Positions 56,821-64,000 of a stretch of DNA of 64,000 nt are shown here, one piece after another. This DNA is from Polynucleobacter wuianus. GTDB taxonomy: Bacteria > Pseudomonadota > Gammaproteobacteria > Burkholderiales > Burkholderiaceae. The translations under genes were made by a program, and so were the position numbers. The notes under the pieces were generated by a model. The model was not told the DNA's origin and ran no database searches. It worked only from the letters and a program-made list of their open reading frames with translations. Each line of letters starts with the position of its first letter. Positions within the stretch are counted from its first letter, which is position 1. Where the stretch lies: contig NZ_CP015922.1 of assembly GCF_001659725.1 (NCBI RefSeq), positions 372,001-436,000 of the forward strand. The letters run 5' to 3'.

Positions 56821-57990
56821 ATGTCATTTGCATCCAATGCCTGTATAGCCGGAATATATGAGCATCCTTTAAGGGTGGCGCCTGATCACACGGTTGCACA
56901 ATTACATGCCGAAGTGGCACGCGGTGCTTTGTTGGACGCTGGCCTCACGCTAGATGATGTCGATGGTTATTTCTGTGCGGGTGATGCCCCTGGAATGGGT
57001 CCAGTATCGATGGCCGATTACTTGGGGCTAAAAAAACTCAAGTATCTCGACTCTACTGATACTGGTGGCTCTTCCTATTTAACTCATGTAAACCATGCTG
57101 CTCGTGCGATTGCAACTGGTCAATGTAAGGTGGCCTTGATTACTTTGGCTGGTCGTCCAAAATCTGAAGGCTCTAGTGGAACGCAAGTGCGGAGCCAGTG
57201 GGCTAGCGCCCCTGACTTTGCTTTCGAGAAACCATATTCTCCAGCGCCTTTAAATACTTACGCAATGTGCGCCATGCGTCACATGTATGAGTTTGGCACC
57301 ACTAGCGAGCAGCTCGCTTGGATTAAGGTAGCTGCATCACATCATGCGCAACATAATCCCAATGCTGCACTTAAAGATGTGCTCACTGTCGAAGATGTTC
57401 TGAACTCGCCGATGATTGCTGATCCATTGCATCGTGCAGATTGCTGTGTAGTGACTGATAGCGGCGGTGCATTGGTAGTGGTTCATCCTGATATTGCAAA
57501 GACTTTGAAAAAGCCAGTTGTGACGATGATGGGTGCAGGTGAAACTACTAAAGGGCAGATGGGTGGCAAAGTGGATCTGACTTACTCAGGTTTAGCCTGG
57601 GCTGCACCATTGGCTTTTAAAGAAGCGAAGTTAACGCCTGAGCAAATTCGGTATGCCTCTATTTACGATAGCTTCACTATTACTGTGTTGATTCAGTTGG
57701 AGGATCTTGGATTCTGTAAGAAGGGTGAGGGCGGCAAATTTGTAGAGGGCGGTCAATTGATTTCGGGTAAAGGTAAGTTGGCATTTAATACCGATGGTGG
57801 AGGCTTGTGTAACAACCATCCTGCAAACCGCGGCGGTATGACTAAAGTGATTGAGGCGGTGAGACAGTTGCGTGGAGAGGGTCACCCAGCAGTACAGGTT
57901 CCTAATCTAGAGTTTGCGCTTGCCTCAGGGATTGGTGGTGCGCTTGGCACTCGTCATGGCGCGGCTGTATTAATTTTAGGGAGACTGTAA
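56821..57990 (+). CDS. Thiolase-like protein of the lipid-transfer (Ltp/SCP-X) branch
   Basis: The 389-residue protein has the thiolase fold but lacks the usual nucleophilic Cys; that region reads Asp-Thr-Gly-Gly-Ser-Ser (residues 80-85). Near the C-terminus it has Cys-Asn-Asn-His-Pro-Ala-Asn-Arg-Gly-Gly. Such thiolase-like proteins pair with DUF35 partners and can act as retro-aldolases, for example in steroid side-chain breakdown. The partner gene follows with a one-base overlap. Substrate unknown. Confidence 0.85.
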   Translation: MSFASNACIAGIYEHPLRVAPDHTVAQLHAEVARGALLDAGLTLDDVDGYFCAGDAPGMGPVSMADYLGLKKLKYLDSTDTGGSSYLTHVNHAARAIATGQCKVALITLAGRPKSEGSSGTQVRSQWASAPDFAFEKPYSPAPLNTYAMCAMRHMYEFGTTSEQLAWIKVAASHHAQHNPNAALKDVLTVEDVLNSPMIADPLHRADCCVVTDSGGALVVVHPDIAKTLKKPVVTMMGAGETTKGQMGGKVDLTYSGLAWAAPLAFKEAKLTPEQIRYASIYDSFTITVLIQLEDLGFCKKGEGGKFVEGGQLISGKGKLAFNTDGGGLCNNHPANRGGMTKVIEAVRQLRGEGHPAVQVPNLEFALASGIGGALGTRHGAAVLILGRL

Positions 57991-58391
57991 TGAGCCAATT
58001 GAATAAAGAGCATCGTTTACCCAGCCCGATTGCAAACCCTGAAAACAAAGCTTTCTTAGAGGCTGCGCAAAATGATCAGTTGGTTTTAAAACATTGCAAC
58101 GCTTGCAATCAGGCGCATTACTATCCGCGTACGATTTGTCCACATTGCGGCAGTAACGATACAAGTTGGATTAAGTCTGAGGGTCTCGGAGAGATTTATT
58201 CCTACACTGTGATGAGGCGTGGTGTTGAAGTGCCGTTTGCGATGGCCTATGTTCGCTTAAACGAGGGCATCTCCATCCTTACCCATCTGACAAATTGCGA
58301 TTTCGATGCGATTCGTGTTGGGCAAAAAGTGAAAGTGGTGTTTCAGGAAACACAAGATGGGCAAAAAACCCACCTCTTTGAGCCAGTCTAA
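57990..58391 (+). CDS. Zn-ribbon/OB-fold (DUF35) partner protein
   Basis: The 133-residue protein has a zinc ribbon with Cys-Asn-Ala-Cys and Cys-Pro-His-Cys pairs (residues 34-53) followed by an OB-fold. DUF35 proteins form complexes with thiolase-like enzymes and bind the acyl-CoA. The ATG overlaps the thiolase-like gene stop (TAATG). Confidence 0.88.
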   Translation: MSQLNKEHRLPSPIANPENKAFLEAAQNDQLVLKHCNACNQAHYYPRTICPHCGSNDTSWIKSEGLGEIYSYTVMRRGVEVPFAMAYVRLNEGISILTHLTNCDFDAIRVGQKVKVVFQETQDGQKTHLFEPV

Positions 58392-58401
58392 TGAGTAATA
58401 G

Positions 58402-58833
58402 CTAAACTAACTTCTTAAGAGCCTCGAGATAGTTCTCGGGGTTTAGTGGCCTGCCTTCGCGCTGTGCTTCCCACATTACTTGACCAAGACATTCCATCAT
58501 GAGGTGTTGAGCTTCATGCTCAGAACCTAATTTCTTACTCAGTTTTTCTGCAAGCTCTTTAATACCAGGCGGTTGATTGATAGAGATCTGTTCGCTAATG
58601 GATAAATGCATGGATAAATGCAGGAACGGATTAGTTTCGCCACGCTCTGGCGTGTAGTCCTGTCCTAAAGCGCCCTCCGGGTCGGCTAGTAGTGCATGGT
58701 ATTCCGGATGCTCCGCCATCCAATCGCCAGCAATCGTTTCCATGGGATCCAGAATATGATTTTCAGTCTTCTTTTTCCAGGTGTCACAGAAAAAGCGTCG
58801 TACTTCTTCACGGGTTGGATTAAATATCGCCAC
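58402..58833 (-). CDS. DUF1841 protein
   Basis: The 143-residue protein matches the DUF1841 pattern found in Burkholderiales and other proteobacteria (Asn-Pro-Thr-Arg-Glu-Glu-Val-Arg-Arg-Phe-Phe and Asn-Pro-Phe-Leu-His-Leu-Ser-Met-His-Leu). No function is known. Its start overlaps the end of nth by 14 bases, so it is probably in one operon with nth and the RnfB-like gene. Confidence 0.82.
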   Translation of the reverse strand: MAIFNPTREEVRRFFCDTWKKKTENHILDPMETIAGDWMAEHPEYHALLADPEGALGQDYTPERGETNPFLHLSMHLSISEQISINQPPGIKELAEKLSKKLGSEHEAQHLMMECLGQVMWEAQREGRPLNPENYLEALKKLV

Positions 58834-59479
58834 GAACTTTTCCTTTGCTGGTCTTTTGCTTAAAGCCGCATAGTGGCTCTACGATGCATTGCGCGCATTC
58901 AGGGTTGCGTGCCTTGCAAGTGTATCTACCATGAAGAATGAGCCAATGATGAGCATCTAATAGATATTCTTTGGGTACTCGTTTTAGTAGTTGTTGCTCT
59001 ACCTTCAGGACGTCTTTACCTGGAGCTAATCCCGTGCGGTTTGAAACGCGAAAGATATGGGTATCAACTGCAATCGTCGCTTGGCCAAAGGCAGTATTGA
59101 GAATAACGTTGGCTGTTTTTCTACCTACACCTGGTAGCGCTTCAAGTTCCTCGCGTGTTTCAGGTACTTTACCTCCATGTTTTTCCAAGAGAAGTTGGCA
59201 GGTCTCTTGAATGTGCTTGCCTTTGGAATTAAATAAACCAATGTGTTGAATGTAGGGGCGCACGCCTTCTTCGCCAAGATCCAAAAGAGCCTGAGGAGTA
59301 TTGGCGATCTTAAATAGTTTCTTTGTACCCTTATTGACCGACACATCAGTTGCTTGCGCTGATAAGAGCACGGCAATCAAGAGTTCAAAAGGGGTGCTGT
59401 ACTCTAACTCGGTAGTGGGCTTAGGATTGTTCGCTTTGAGTTGCTCAAAAAAAGCACGTCGCTTTTCAGGATTCATCAT
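58820..59479 (-). CDS. nth: Endonuclease III
   Basis: Nth removes oxidised pyrimidines from DNA and nicks the site. The 219-residue protein has the helix-hairpin-helix Leu-Pro-Gly-Val-Gly-Arg-Lys-Thr-Ala, the catalytic lysine (121) and aspartate (139), and a C-terminal iron-sulfur motif with four Cys spaced 6, 2 and 5. Two ATGs are possible; the second (59476) gives exactly the E. coli numbering of Lys120 and Asp138. The first overlaps the RnfB-like stop by four bases. Confidence 0.95.
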   Translation of the reverse strand: MMNPEKRRAFFEQLKANNPKPTTELEYSTPFELLIAVLLSAQATDVSVNKGTKKLFKIANTPQALLDLGEEGVRPYIQHIGLFNSKGKHIQETCQLLLEKHGGKVPETREELEALPGVGRKTANVILNTAFGQATIAVDTHIFRVSNRTGLAPGKDVLKVEQQLLKRVPKEYLLDAHHWLILHGRYTCKARNPECAQCIVEPLCGFKQKTSKGKVRGDI

Positions 59480-60168
59480 TTCTTTTGCTGAGCCCTAGCA
59501 ATCGCAGCAGCAATGATGGCGCGTTTACGCTCTTTTTCTTTCTCCTCATCTGCTGAGGCGGGATGCCCTGCATTGACCGCTGCTAATTTAGCCTCAGCCT
59601 TTTTGGCTAAGCGTTCATCATTATCTTTTTGTTCACGCTTAAGACGTTGCTCCCGATCGTGATAACGCTTGCGTGAGATATCCGCCAAGTCTTGAGACCA
59701 AGCATCCCAGCCTGTTTTATTTTCTGTGATATCAATCATGCTGATGCAATCTACTGGACATGGAGGTATACACAGGTCACAACCCGTACACCACTCAGTC
59801 AGGACTACGTGCATTTGTTTGGATGCACCAACAATCGCATCAACTGGACATGCCTGAATACAAAGAGTGCAGCCAATACATTTTTGCGGATCAATGAAAG
59901 CGACAGGCCTTGGACGCTCTATGCCACACTTGGGATCGATAGTGGGGTGTAAATCAAAAGCATCTTGTGGATAAATTGGGCTTAGGATTTGACTAAGTCG
60001 ATGAATGCCCTCGACACCTCCTGGTGGACAGCGATTTGGCAAAGCCTCTCCACTCGCTAAAGCTTCTGCATAGCCCCTGCAATCTGGGTAGCCACATTTT
60101 GTGCATTGAGTTTGAGGAAGAAGATCCTCCAGGCGATCAGTGAGTTCGTTCACCTGCTTAATATTCAT
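59476..60168 (-). CDS. RnfB-like ferredoxin, no other rnf genes present
   Basis: The 230-residue protein has an N-terminal iron-sulfur domain (Cys-Thr-Lys-Cys-Gly-Tyr-Pro-Asp-Cys, residues 22-30, plus a fourth Cys near 47) and two 4Fe-4S ferredoxin motifs (Cys-Ile-Gly-Cys-Thr-Leu-Cys and Cys-Thr-Gly-Cys-Asp-Leu-Cys). A charged Lys/Glu-rich tail follows. It lacks the N-terminal membrane helix of E. coli RsxB and no rnfA, C, D, G or E genes are near. It is coupled to nth. Confidence 0.85.
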   Translation of the reverse strand: MNIKQVNELTDRLEDLLPQTQCTKCGYPDCRGYAEALASGEALPNRCPPGGVEGIHRLSQILSPIYPQDAFDLHPTIDPKCGIERPRPVAFIDPQKCIGCTLCIQACPVDAIVGASKQMHVVLTEWCTGCDLCIPPCPVDCISMIDITENKTGWDAWSQDLADISRKRYHDREQRLKREQKDNDERLAKKAEAKLAAVNAGHPASADEEKEKERKRAIIAAAIARAQQKK

Positions 60169-60223
60169 TACAAGACTAGTTCCTAAGTAAATGAGAGACG
60201 CTGTGGTCTCTCATTTTATGGGT

Positions 60224-61513
60224 TTACTTTGCGTCTAGCTTAGGTAAACGCGCTTTAGTCTTTCTTTGCGCGGGTTGATGATCGCGAATAAAGGATTTGA
60301 TCTTTGGATAGACCTTTTCGCGCCAACGACGTCCAGCAAAGATGCCATAGTGACCCGCGCCAGAAACTTCGTAGTGATCTTTGTGCTCTTTCGGGATGCC
60401 AGCACATAGGCCATGTGCTGAACGAGTCTGTCCGCTTCCGGAAATATCGTCCAACTCGCCTTCAACTGTGAGAAGAGCAGTGTTTTGAATATCTTGTGGC
60501 TTTACTAATTTGCCTGCAACTTCCCATGTGCCATTGGGCAGTGAGTAGTCCTGGAAGACTGTCTTGATCGTATCGAGATAGAACTTCGCATCCAAATCTA
60601 ATACGGCGTTGTACTCGTCATAGAAGCGAATATGTGATTCAGCATCCTGCTCATCACCTTTAACCAGGTTCTGGAAATAATCCCAGTGAGATTGCAGATG
60701 GTTTTGTGGGTTCATGGCAATAAAGCCAGTGTGCTGCAAGAAGCCTGGGTAAACGCGACGACCCGCGCCTGGATAGGTTGGCGGTACTTTGTAGATCACA
60801 TGACTCTCAAACCAATCGTGTGACTTTTGTTCTGCCAAGTTATTTACGGCAGTTGGTGATTTGCGAGCATCAATTGGGCCGCCCATCATAATCATGGAGG
60901 CGGGAGTAGCTTCACCTGCAGATGCCATTAATGAAATAGCGCCTAAGGTTGGAACGGTAGGTTGGCAAACCGAGATCACATGCAAATCTTCGGCGCCAAT
61001 CGAGCGAATGAATTCTTGTATGTAATGAACATAGTCATCAAGACCAAATTCACCTTCGCTCACTGGCACATTACGTGCATCAATCCAGTCGGTAATGTAA
61101 ACCTTGTGATCTTGCAAAAGGGTGCGTACTGTGTCGCGCAATAAAGTGGAGTGATGTCCAGATAGAGGTGCTACCACCAATACTGCAGGATCTTCTTTCA
61201 GTTTTTTGATGGTTTCTACATCGTCAGAGAAACGCTTGAAGCGCACCAAATTGCAAAAAGGCTTGGCTACAGTGGTTCTTTCGTGGATAGCGACTTCACT
61301 TCCATGGGCAATTACTGAGCGAATACCAAATTCTGGCTTTTTATAGTTCTTACCTAAGCGGTAAAGGAGTTCATAGCTAGCAGCTAAACGCTCTGATCCT
61401 GGAACCTTGGAGGCTGGATTAGAGGCATTAATAAAAGCCTCAGACGCAGCGCGTGCCCATGAGCTCATGGGTTGAAGTAAGGCTTTTTGGAACTCGTGTA
61501 ACTGATAAAGCAT
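60224..61513 (-). CDS. phaZ: Intracellular polyhydroxybutyrate depolymerase
   Basis: PhaZ breaks down stored PHB granules in the cytoplasm. The 429-residue protein has the nucleophile Cys183 in Ser-Val-Cys-Gln-Pro-Thr, the same position as in the Cupriavidus necator enzyme, and a C-terminal Gly-Ala-Gly-His-Tyr-Gly-Ile-Phe-Ala-Gly-Arg-Arg motif. Isocitrate lyase elsewhere in this window would help use the released acetyl-CoA. Confidence 0.93.
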   Translation of the reverse strand: MLYQLHEFQKALLQPMSSWARAASEAFINASNPASKVPGSERLAASYELLYRLGKNYKKPEFGIRSVIAHGSEVAIHERTTVAKPFCNLVRFKRFSDDVETIKKLKEDPAVLVVAPLSGHHSTLLRDTVRTLLQDHKVYITDWIDARNVPVSEGEFGLDDYVHYIQEFIRSIGAEDLHVISVCQPTVPTLGAISLMASAGEATPASMIMMGGPIDARKSPTAVNNLAEQKSHDWFESHVIYKVPPTYPGAGRRVYPGFLQHTGFIAMNPQNHLQSHWDYFQNLVKGDEQDAESHIRFYDEYNAVLDLDAKFYLDTIKTVFQDYSLPNGTWEVAGKLVKPQDIQNTALLTVEGELDDISGSGQTRSAHGLCAGIPKEHKDHYEVSGAGHYGIFAGRRWREKVYPKIKSFIRDHQPAQRKTKARLPKLDAK

Positions 61514-61555
61514 GGTACCCCCTGTAAATCTAAATAGCCGCTTATTTACGCTTGT

Positions 61556-62755
61556 TTAAGCCAATACGCGGGCGATTGCTTTGGCAACTTTATCAATATT
61601 TTTAGTATTGAGCGCCGCCACACAAATGCGTCCAGTAGAGAGGGCATAAATGCCATCTTCTTTCTGTAAGCGATCTACTTGCTCAGCAGTTAGGCCTGAG
61701 TAAGAAAACATTCCACGCTGCTTTTCAATAAAAGCAAAATCTTGCTTCACACCAGCAGCCGCCAATTTTTCAACCAAACCATGACGCATGGCTTTAATGC
61801 GATCACGCATCTCTGCTAATTCATCTTCCCAGAGCTGACGTAACTCAGGAGAATTCAAAACCGCTGCTGCGATGGCAGCACCATGAGTTGGTGGATTGGA
61901 ATAGTTGGTACGAATCACGCGCTTTAATTGTGAGAGCACGCGAGTAGATTCATCTTTACTTTGGGTCACGATAGATAATGCGCCTACACGCTCACCATAG
62001 AGCGAGAATGACTTGGAGAAAGAGCTCGATACGAAGAAGGACATGCCAGATTGCGCAAAGAGGCGCACAGCAATACCGTCTTGCTCAATCCCAGCCGCAA
62101 AGCCCTGGTAAGCCATATCCAAGAAAGGAATTAAACCTTTGTTCTTGCAAATATCAATCACTTGGCGCCATTGCGCTTCAGTAATGTCTGCGCCGGTTGG
62201 GTTATGACAGCATGCGTGCAAGAGCACAGTAGTGTTCTTTGGGAATGACTCCAAAGACTTCACCATGCCATCAAAATCAACACCACGAGTCTTGCCATCA
62301 AAGTAGGTGTACTCAACGACTTCAAAGCCAGCGGATTCAAAAATACCGCGATGGTTTTCCCAAGTCGGGTTACTAATTGCACATGGCGCATTTAAATTGA
62401 GACGCTTAATGAAGTCAGCGCCAACACGCAATGCACCGGTGCCACCCAAACATTCAGCGGTAACTACACGACCATCTTTAATGAGGGTAGAGTCAGCGCC
62501 AAACAATAAATTTTGTACTGCGCTGTTATAGGGGTTTGGGCCTTCAATAGGAATGTAGCTACGTGGTGAGTGTTTAGCCACGATTGCTTCTTCTGCTTTA
62601 ATCACGGCTTTTAAGAGAGGCACCTTGCCTTCATCTGTGTAATACACACCAACACCAAGGTTAACTTTGTCAGAACGCTGATCGGCAACGTAGGCTTCTG
62701 TAAGGCCAAAAATAGGATCTTTAGGGGCTAGTTGAACTGAGGCAAACAGGGTCAT
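61556..62755 (-). CDS. Aromatic amino acid/aspartate aminotransferase
   Basis: The 399-residue fold-type I enzyme has the PLP lysine Lys248 in Ser-Ser-Ser-Phe-Ser-Lys-Ser-Phe-Ser-Leu-Tyr, and Cys-His-Asn-Pro-Thr-Gly-Ala-Asp at 183-190. It belongs to the AspC/TyrB group; TyrB-like is likely, but AspC cannot be excluded. It diverges from uvrB. Confidence 0.9.
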   Translation of the reverse strand: MTLFASVQLAPKDPIFGLTEAYVADQRSDKVNLGVGVYYTDEGKVPLLKAVIKAEEAIVAKHSPRSYIPIEGPNPYNSAVQNLLFGADSTLIKDGRVVTAECLGGTGALRVGADFIKRLNLNAPCAISNPTWENHRGIFESAGFEVVEYTYFDGKTRGVDFDGMVKSLESFPKNTTVLLHACCHNPTGADITEAQWRQVIDICKNKGLIPFLDMAYQGFAAGIEQDGIAVRLFAQSGMSFFVSSSFSKSFSLYGERVGALSIVTQSKDESTRVLSQLKRVIRTNYSNPPTHGAAIAAAVLNSPELRQLWEDELAEMRDRIKAMRHGLVEKLAAAGVKQDFAFIEKQRGMFSYSGLTAEQVDRLQKEDGIYALSTGRICVAALNTKNIDKVAKAIARVLA

Positions 62756-62822
62756 TTGAGGTCGGAAGTGATGGTTTAAGGTTAGTTTTGCTGGTGATTG
62801 ACGTTTAATTGAACCTAATTGA

Positions 62823-62838
62823 CTGTTTTTGAGATCAG
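62823..62838 (+). promoter_or_regulatory. LexA operator upstream of uvrB
   Basis: The 16 bases have the form CTG-N10-CAG with a T-rich left half (CTGTTTTT), very like the E. coli uvrB SOS box. It overlaps a possible -35 hexamer TTGACT (62819-62824). It lies 77 bases before the uvrB start. Confidence 0.7.
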
Positions 62839-62914
62839 AATCAACTATTTCCTAATAAAAACGGCAAAATCATTGTTTGTACAAAATTCGCTGTGAAGAA
62901 AACTCACAGGTGAA

Positions 62915-64000
62915 ATGATAGCCGAGATGCCCCCTAAGTTGCCCAAAAATGGTTCAAAACCGGAAGTAAAAGAAGTGCAGAAAACCCCTGTTGCTGACCC
63001 CTTGGGTGAGGTTGGACACGACCTCGATCCAGCCAAGTTTGTCAGCTTCCCTGACTCCCCATATCAGCTATACCAGCCTTTCCCGCCTGCAGGAGACCAG
63101 CCAGGTGCGATTGATGCCTTGGTGGAGGGGGTGGAGGATGGCCTGACCTTCCAGACCTTATTGGGCGTCACAGGCTCTGGAAAGACCTTCACGATGGCCA
63201 ATGTCATCGCTAGAACAGGGCGCCCAGCCATCATTTTTGCCCCAAATAAGACTTTGGCAGCCCAGCTCTATAGCGAATTTAGGGAGTTTTTCCCTAAAAA
63301 CGCGGTTGAGTACTTTGTGAGTTACTACGACTACTACCAGCCTGAGGCTTATGTGCCTCAGCGCGATCTCTTTATTGAGAAGGATTCGTCTATAAACGAA
63401 CACATTGAGCAGATGCGTTTGTCGGCCACCAAGAGTTTGTTAGAGCGTCGTGACGTCATCATTGTTGCAACCGTGTCTGCGATTTACGGCATCGGTAATC
63501 CTGGCGATTACCACAGCATGGTGATGACATTGCGCCCTGGCGACAAGATGAGTCAGCGCGATATTTTGACAAGACTCATTGCGATGCAGTATGACCGTAA
63601 TGAAACTGACTTTAAGCGTGGCGTATTCCGAGTACGTGGTGACACGATTGATATCTTCCCTGCCGAACATAATGAATTGGCAGTACGTGTTGAATTGTTT
63701 GATGATGTGGTGGAAAGTTTGCAATTCTTTGACCCGCTGACTGGAAAAATTCGGCAAAAGATTCCGCGCTTCACTGTTTATCCAAGCTCACACTATGTCA
63801 CTCCGCGTGAAACGGTTCTCAAGGCGATTGAAACAATCAAAGAAGAATTGCGTACGCGCCTAGATGAGTTCGTAAAAGATGGTAAGTTGGTTGAAGCGCA
63901 GCGTTTAGAACAACGAACTCGGTTTGATTTAGAGATGCTCAACGAATTGGGTTTTTGTAAGGGAATCGAGAACTACTCCCGCCATCTGTCAGGCGCAGCC
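62915..64000 (+). CDS. uvrB: Excinuclease ABC subunit B, N-terminal part
   Basis: UvrB verifies DNA damage and recruits UvrC. The 362 visible codons run off the window end. They include Walker A Gly-Val-Thr-Gly-Ser-Gly-Lys-Thr, the Tyr-Tyr-Asp-Tyr-Tyr-Gln-Pro-Glu-Ala-Tyr beta-hairpin that inserts between strands, and Ile-Tyr-Gly-Ile-Gly. The ATG at 62915 follows AGGTGA; an ATG four codons later (62927) is also possible. An N-terminal extension of about 45 residues precedes the usual UvrB start. A LexA box lies upstream. Confidence 0.95.
   Translation, partial: MIAEMPPKLPKNGSKPEVKEVQKTPVADPLGEVGHDLDPAKFVSFPDSPYQLYQPFPPAGDQPGAIDALVEGVEDGLTFQTLLGVTGSGKTFTMANVIARTGRPAIIFAPNKTLAAQLYSEFREFFPKNAVEYFVSYYDYYQPEAYVPQRDLFIEKDSSINEHIEQMRLSATKSLLERRDVIIVATVSAIYGIGNPGDYHSMVMTLRPGDKMSQRDILTRLIAMQYDRNETDFKRGVFRVRGDTIDIFPAEHNELAVRVELFDDVVESLQFFDPLTGKIRQKIPRFTVYPSSHYVTPRETVLKAIETIKEELRTRLDEFVKDGKLVEAQRLEQRTRFDLEMLNELGFCKGIENYSRHLSGAA

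Noticed and set aside
1..64000. CRISPR arrays or prophage regions
   Set aside because: No regularly spaced direct repeats, integrase, phage structural genes or attachment sites were seen.

Overview
The window looks like the chromosome of a small-genome freshwater betaproteobacterium of the Burkholderiaceae, most likely Polynucleobacter or a close relative. The reasons are the gene order rpmF-plsX-fabHDG-acpP-fabF followed by mucD-lepA-lepB-rnc-era-recO-pdxJ-acpS-nagZ, an EF-P with Arg32 next to its rhamnosyltransferase EarP, a rpsF-priB-rpsR-rplI-dnaB operon, an intracellular PhaZ, moderate GC (mid-40s percent by eye, not computed) and very short intergenic gaps. The genus is inferred from style and gene order, not from a database search. 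No stretch longer than about 260 bases lacks a gene. I see no insertion sequence, prophage or CRISPR array.

Layout. 1-5.6 kb: end of rpmF and the type II fatty-acid synthesis cluster. 5.6-14.6 kb: periplasmic protease mucD, then lepA, lepB, rnc, era, recO, pdxJ, acpS and nagZ. The sigma-E genes rpoE-rseA-rseB, often found between fabF and mucD in relatives, are absent here. 14.6-18.9 kb: efp and earP on the minus strand, then uvrC and pgsA. 19.0-21.7 kb: tRNA-Gly, tRNA-Cys, a lipoprotein, lexA with its operator, and an asparaginase. 21.8-25.8 kb: the rpsF operon ending in dnaB, which carries a 352-residue in-frame intein in its Walker A loop. 25.9-36.3 kb (minus strand): a PsiF-like repeat protein, an NlpC/P60 lipoprotein, a PIN-PhoH protein with an attenuator-like leader, bcp, and a complete Ara4N lipid A modification operon (arnT-B-C-A(formyltransferase)-A(dehydrogenase)-D) headed by a Mth938-like gene. 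36.4-42.4 kb: alaA-hom-thrC and moeA-moaD-moaE. 42.5-50.1 kb: a beta-barrel protein, a GIY-YIG protein, clpB with a heat-shock promoter, an MFS carrier and 5-oxoprolinase genes with fused B and C subunits. 50.2-58.4 kb: catabolic genes (MFS carrier, PDC-lactonase-like amidohydrolase, isocitrate lyase, HIT protein, CoA-transferase pair, Bug receptor, thiolase-like protein with a DUF35 partner). 58.4-64 kb: DUF1841 protein, nth, an orphan RnfB-like ferredoxin, phaZ, an aromatic aminotransferase, and the start of uvrB behind a LexA box.

The most striking element is the DnaB intein. It starts with Ala, ends His-Asn before Thr, and carries the Trp/Cys/Thr triplet of class 3 inteins plus both LAGLIDADG endonuclease motifs with their acidic residues. 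Other signals worth following are the terminator abutting the phoH ribosome binding site, the phoH terminator lying inside the signal-peptide codons of the next gene, the thiolase-like/DUF35/CoA-transferase/Bug cluster whose substrate is unknown, and the palindromes upstream of isocitrate lyase.
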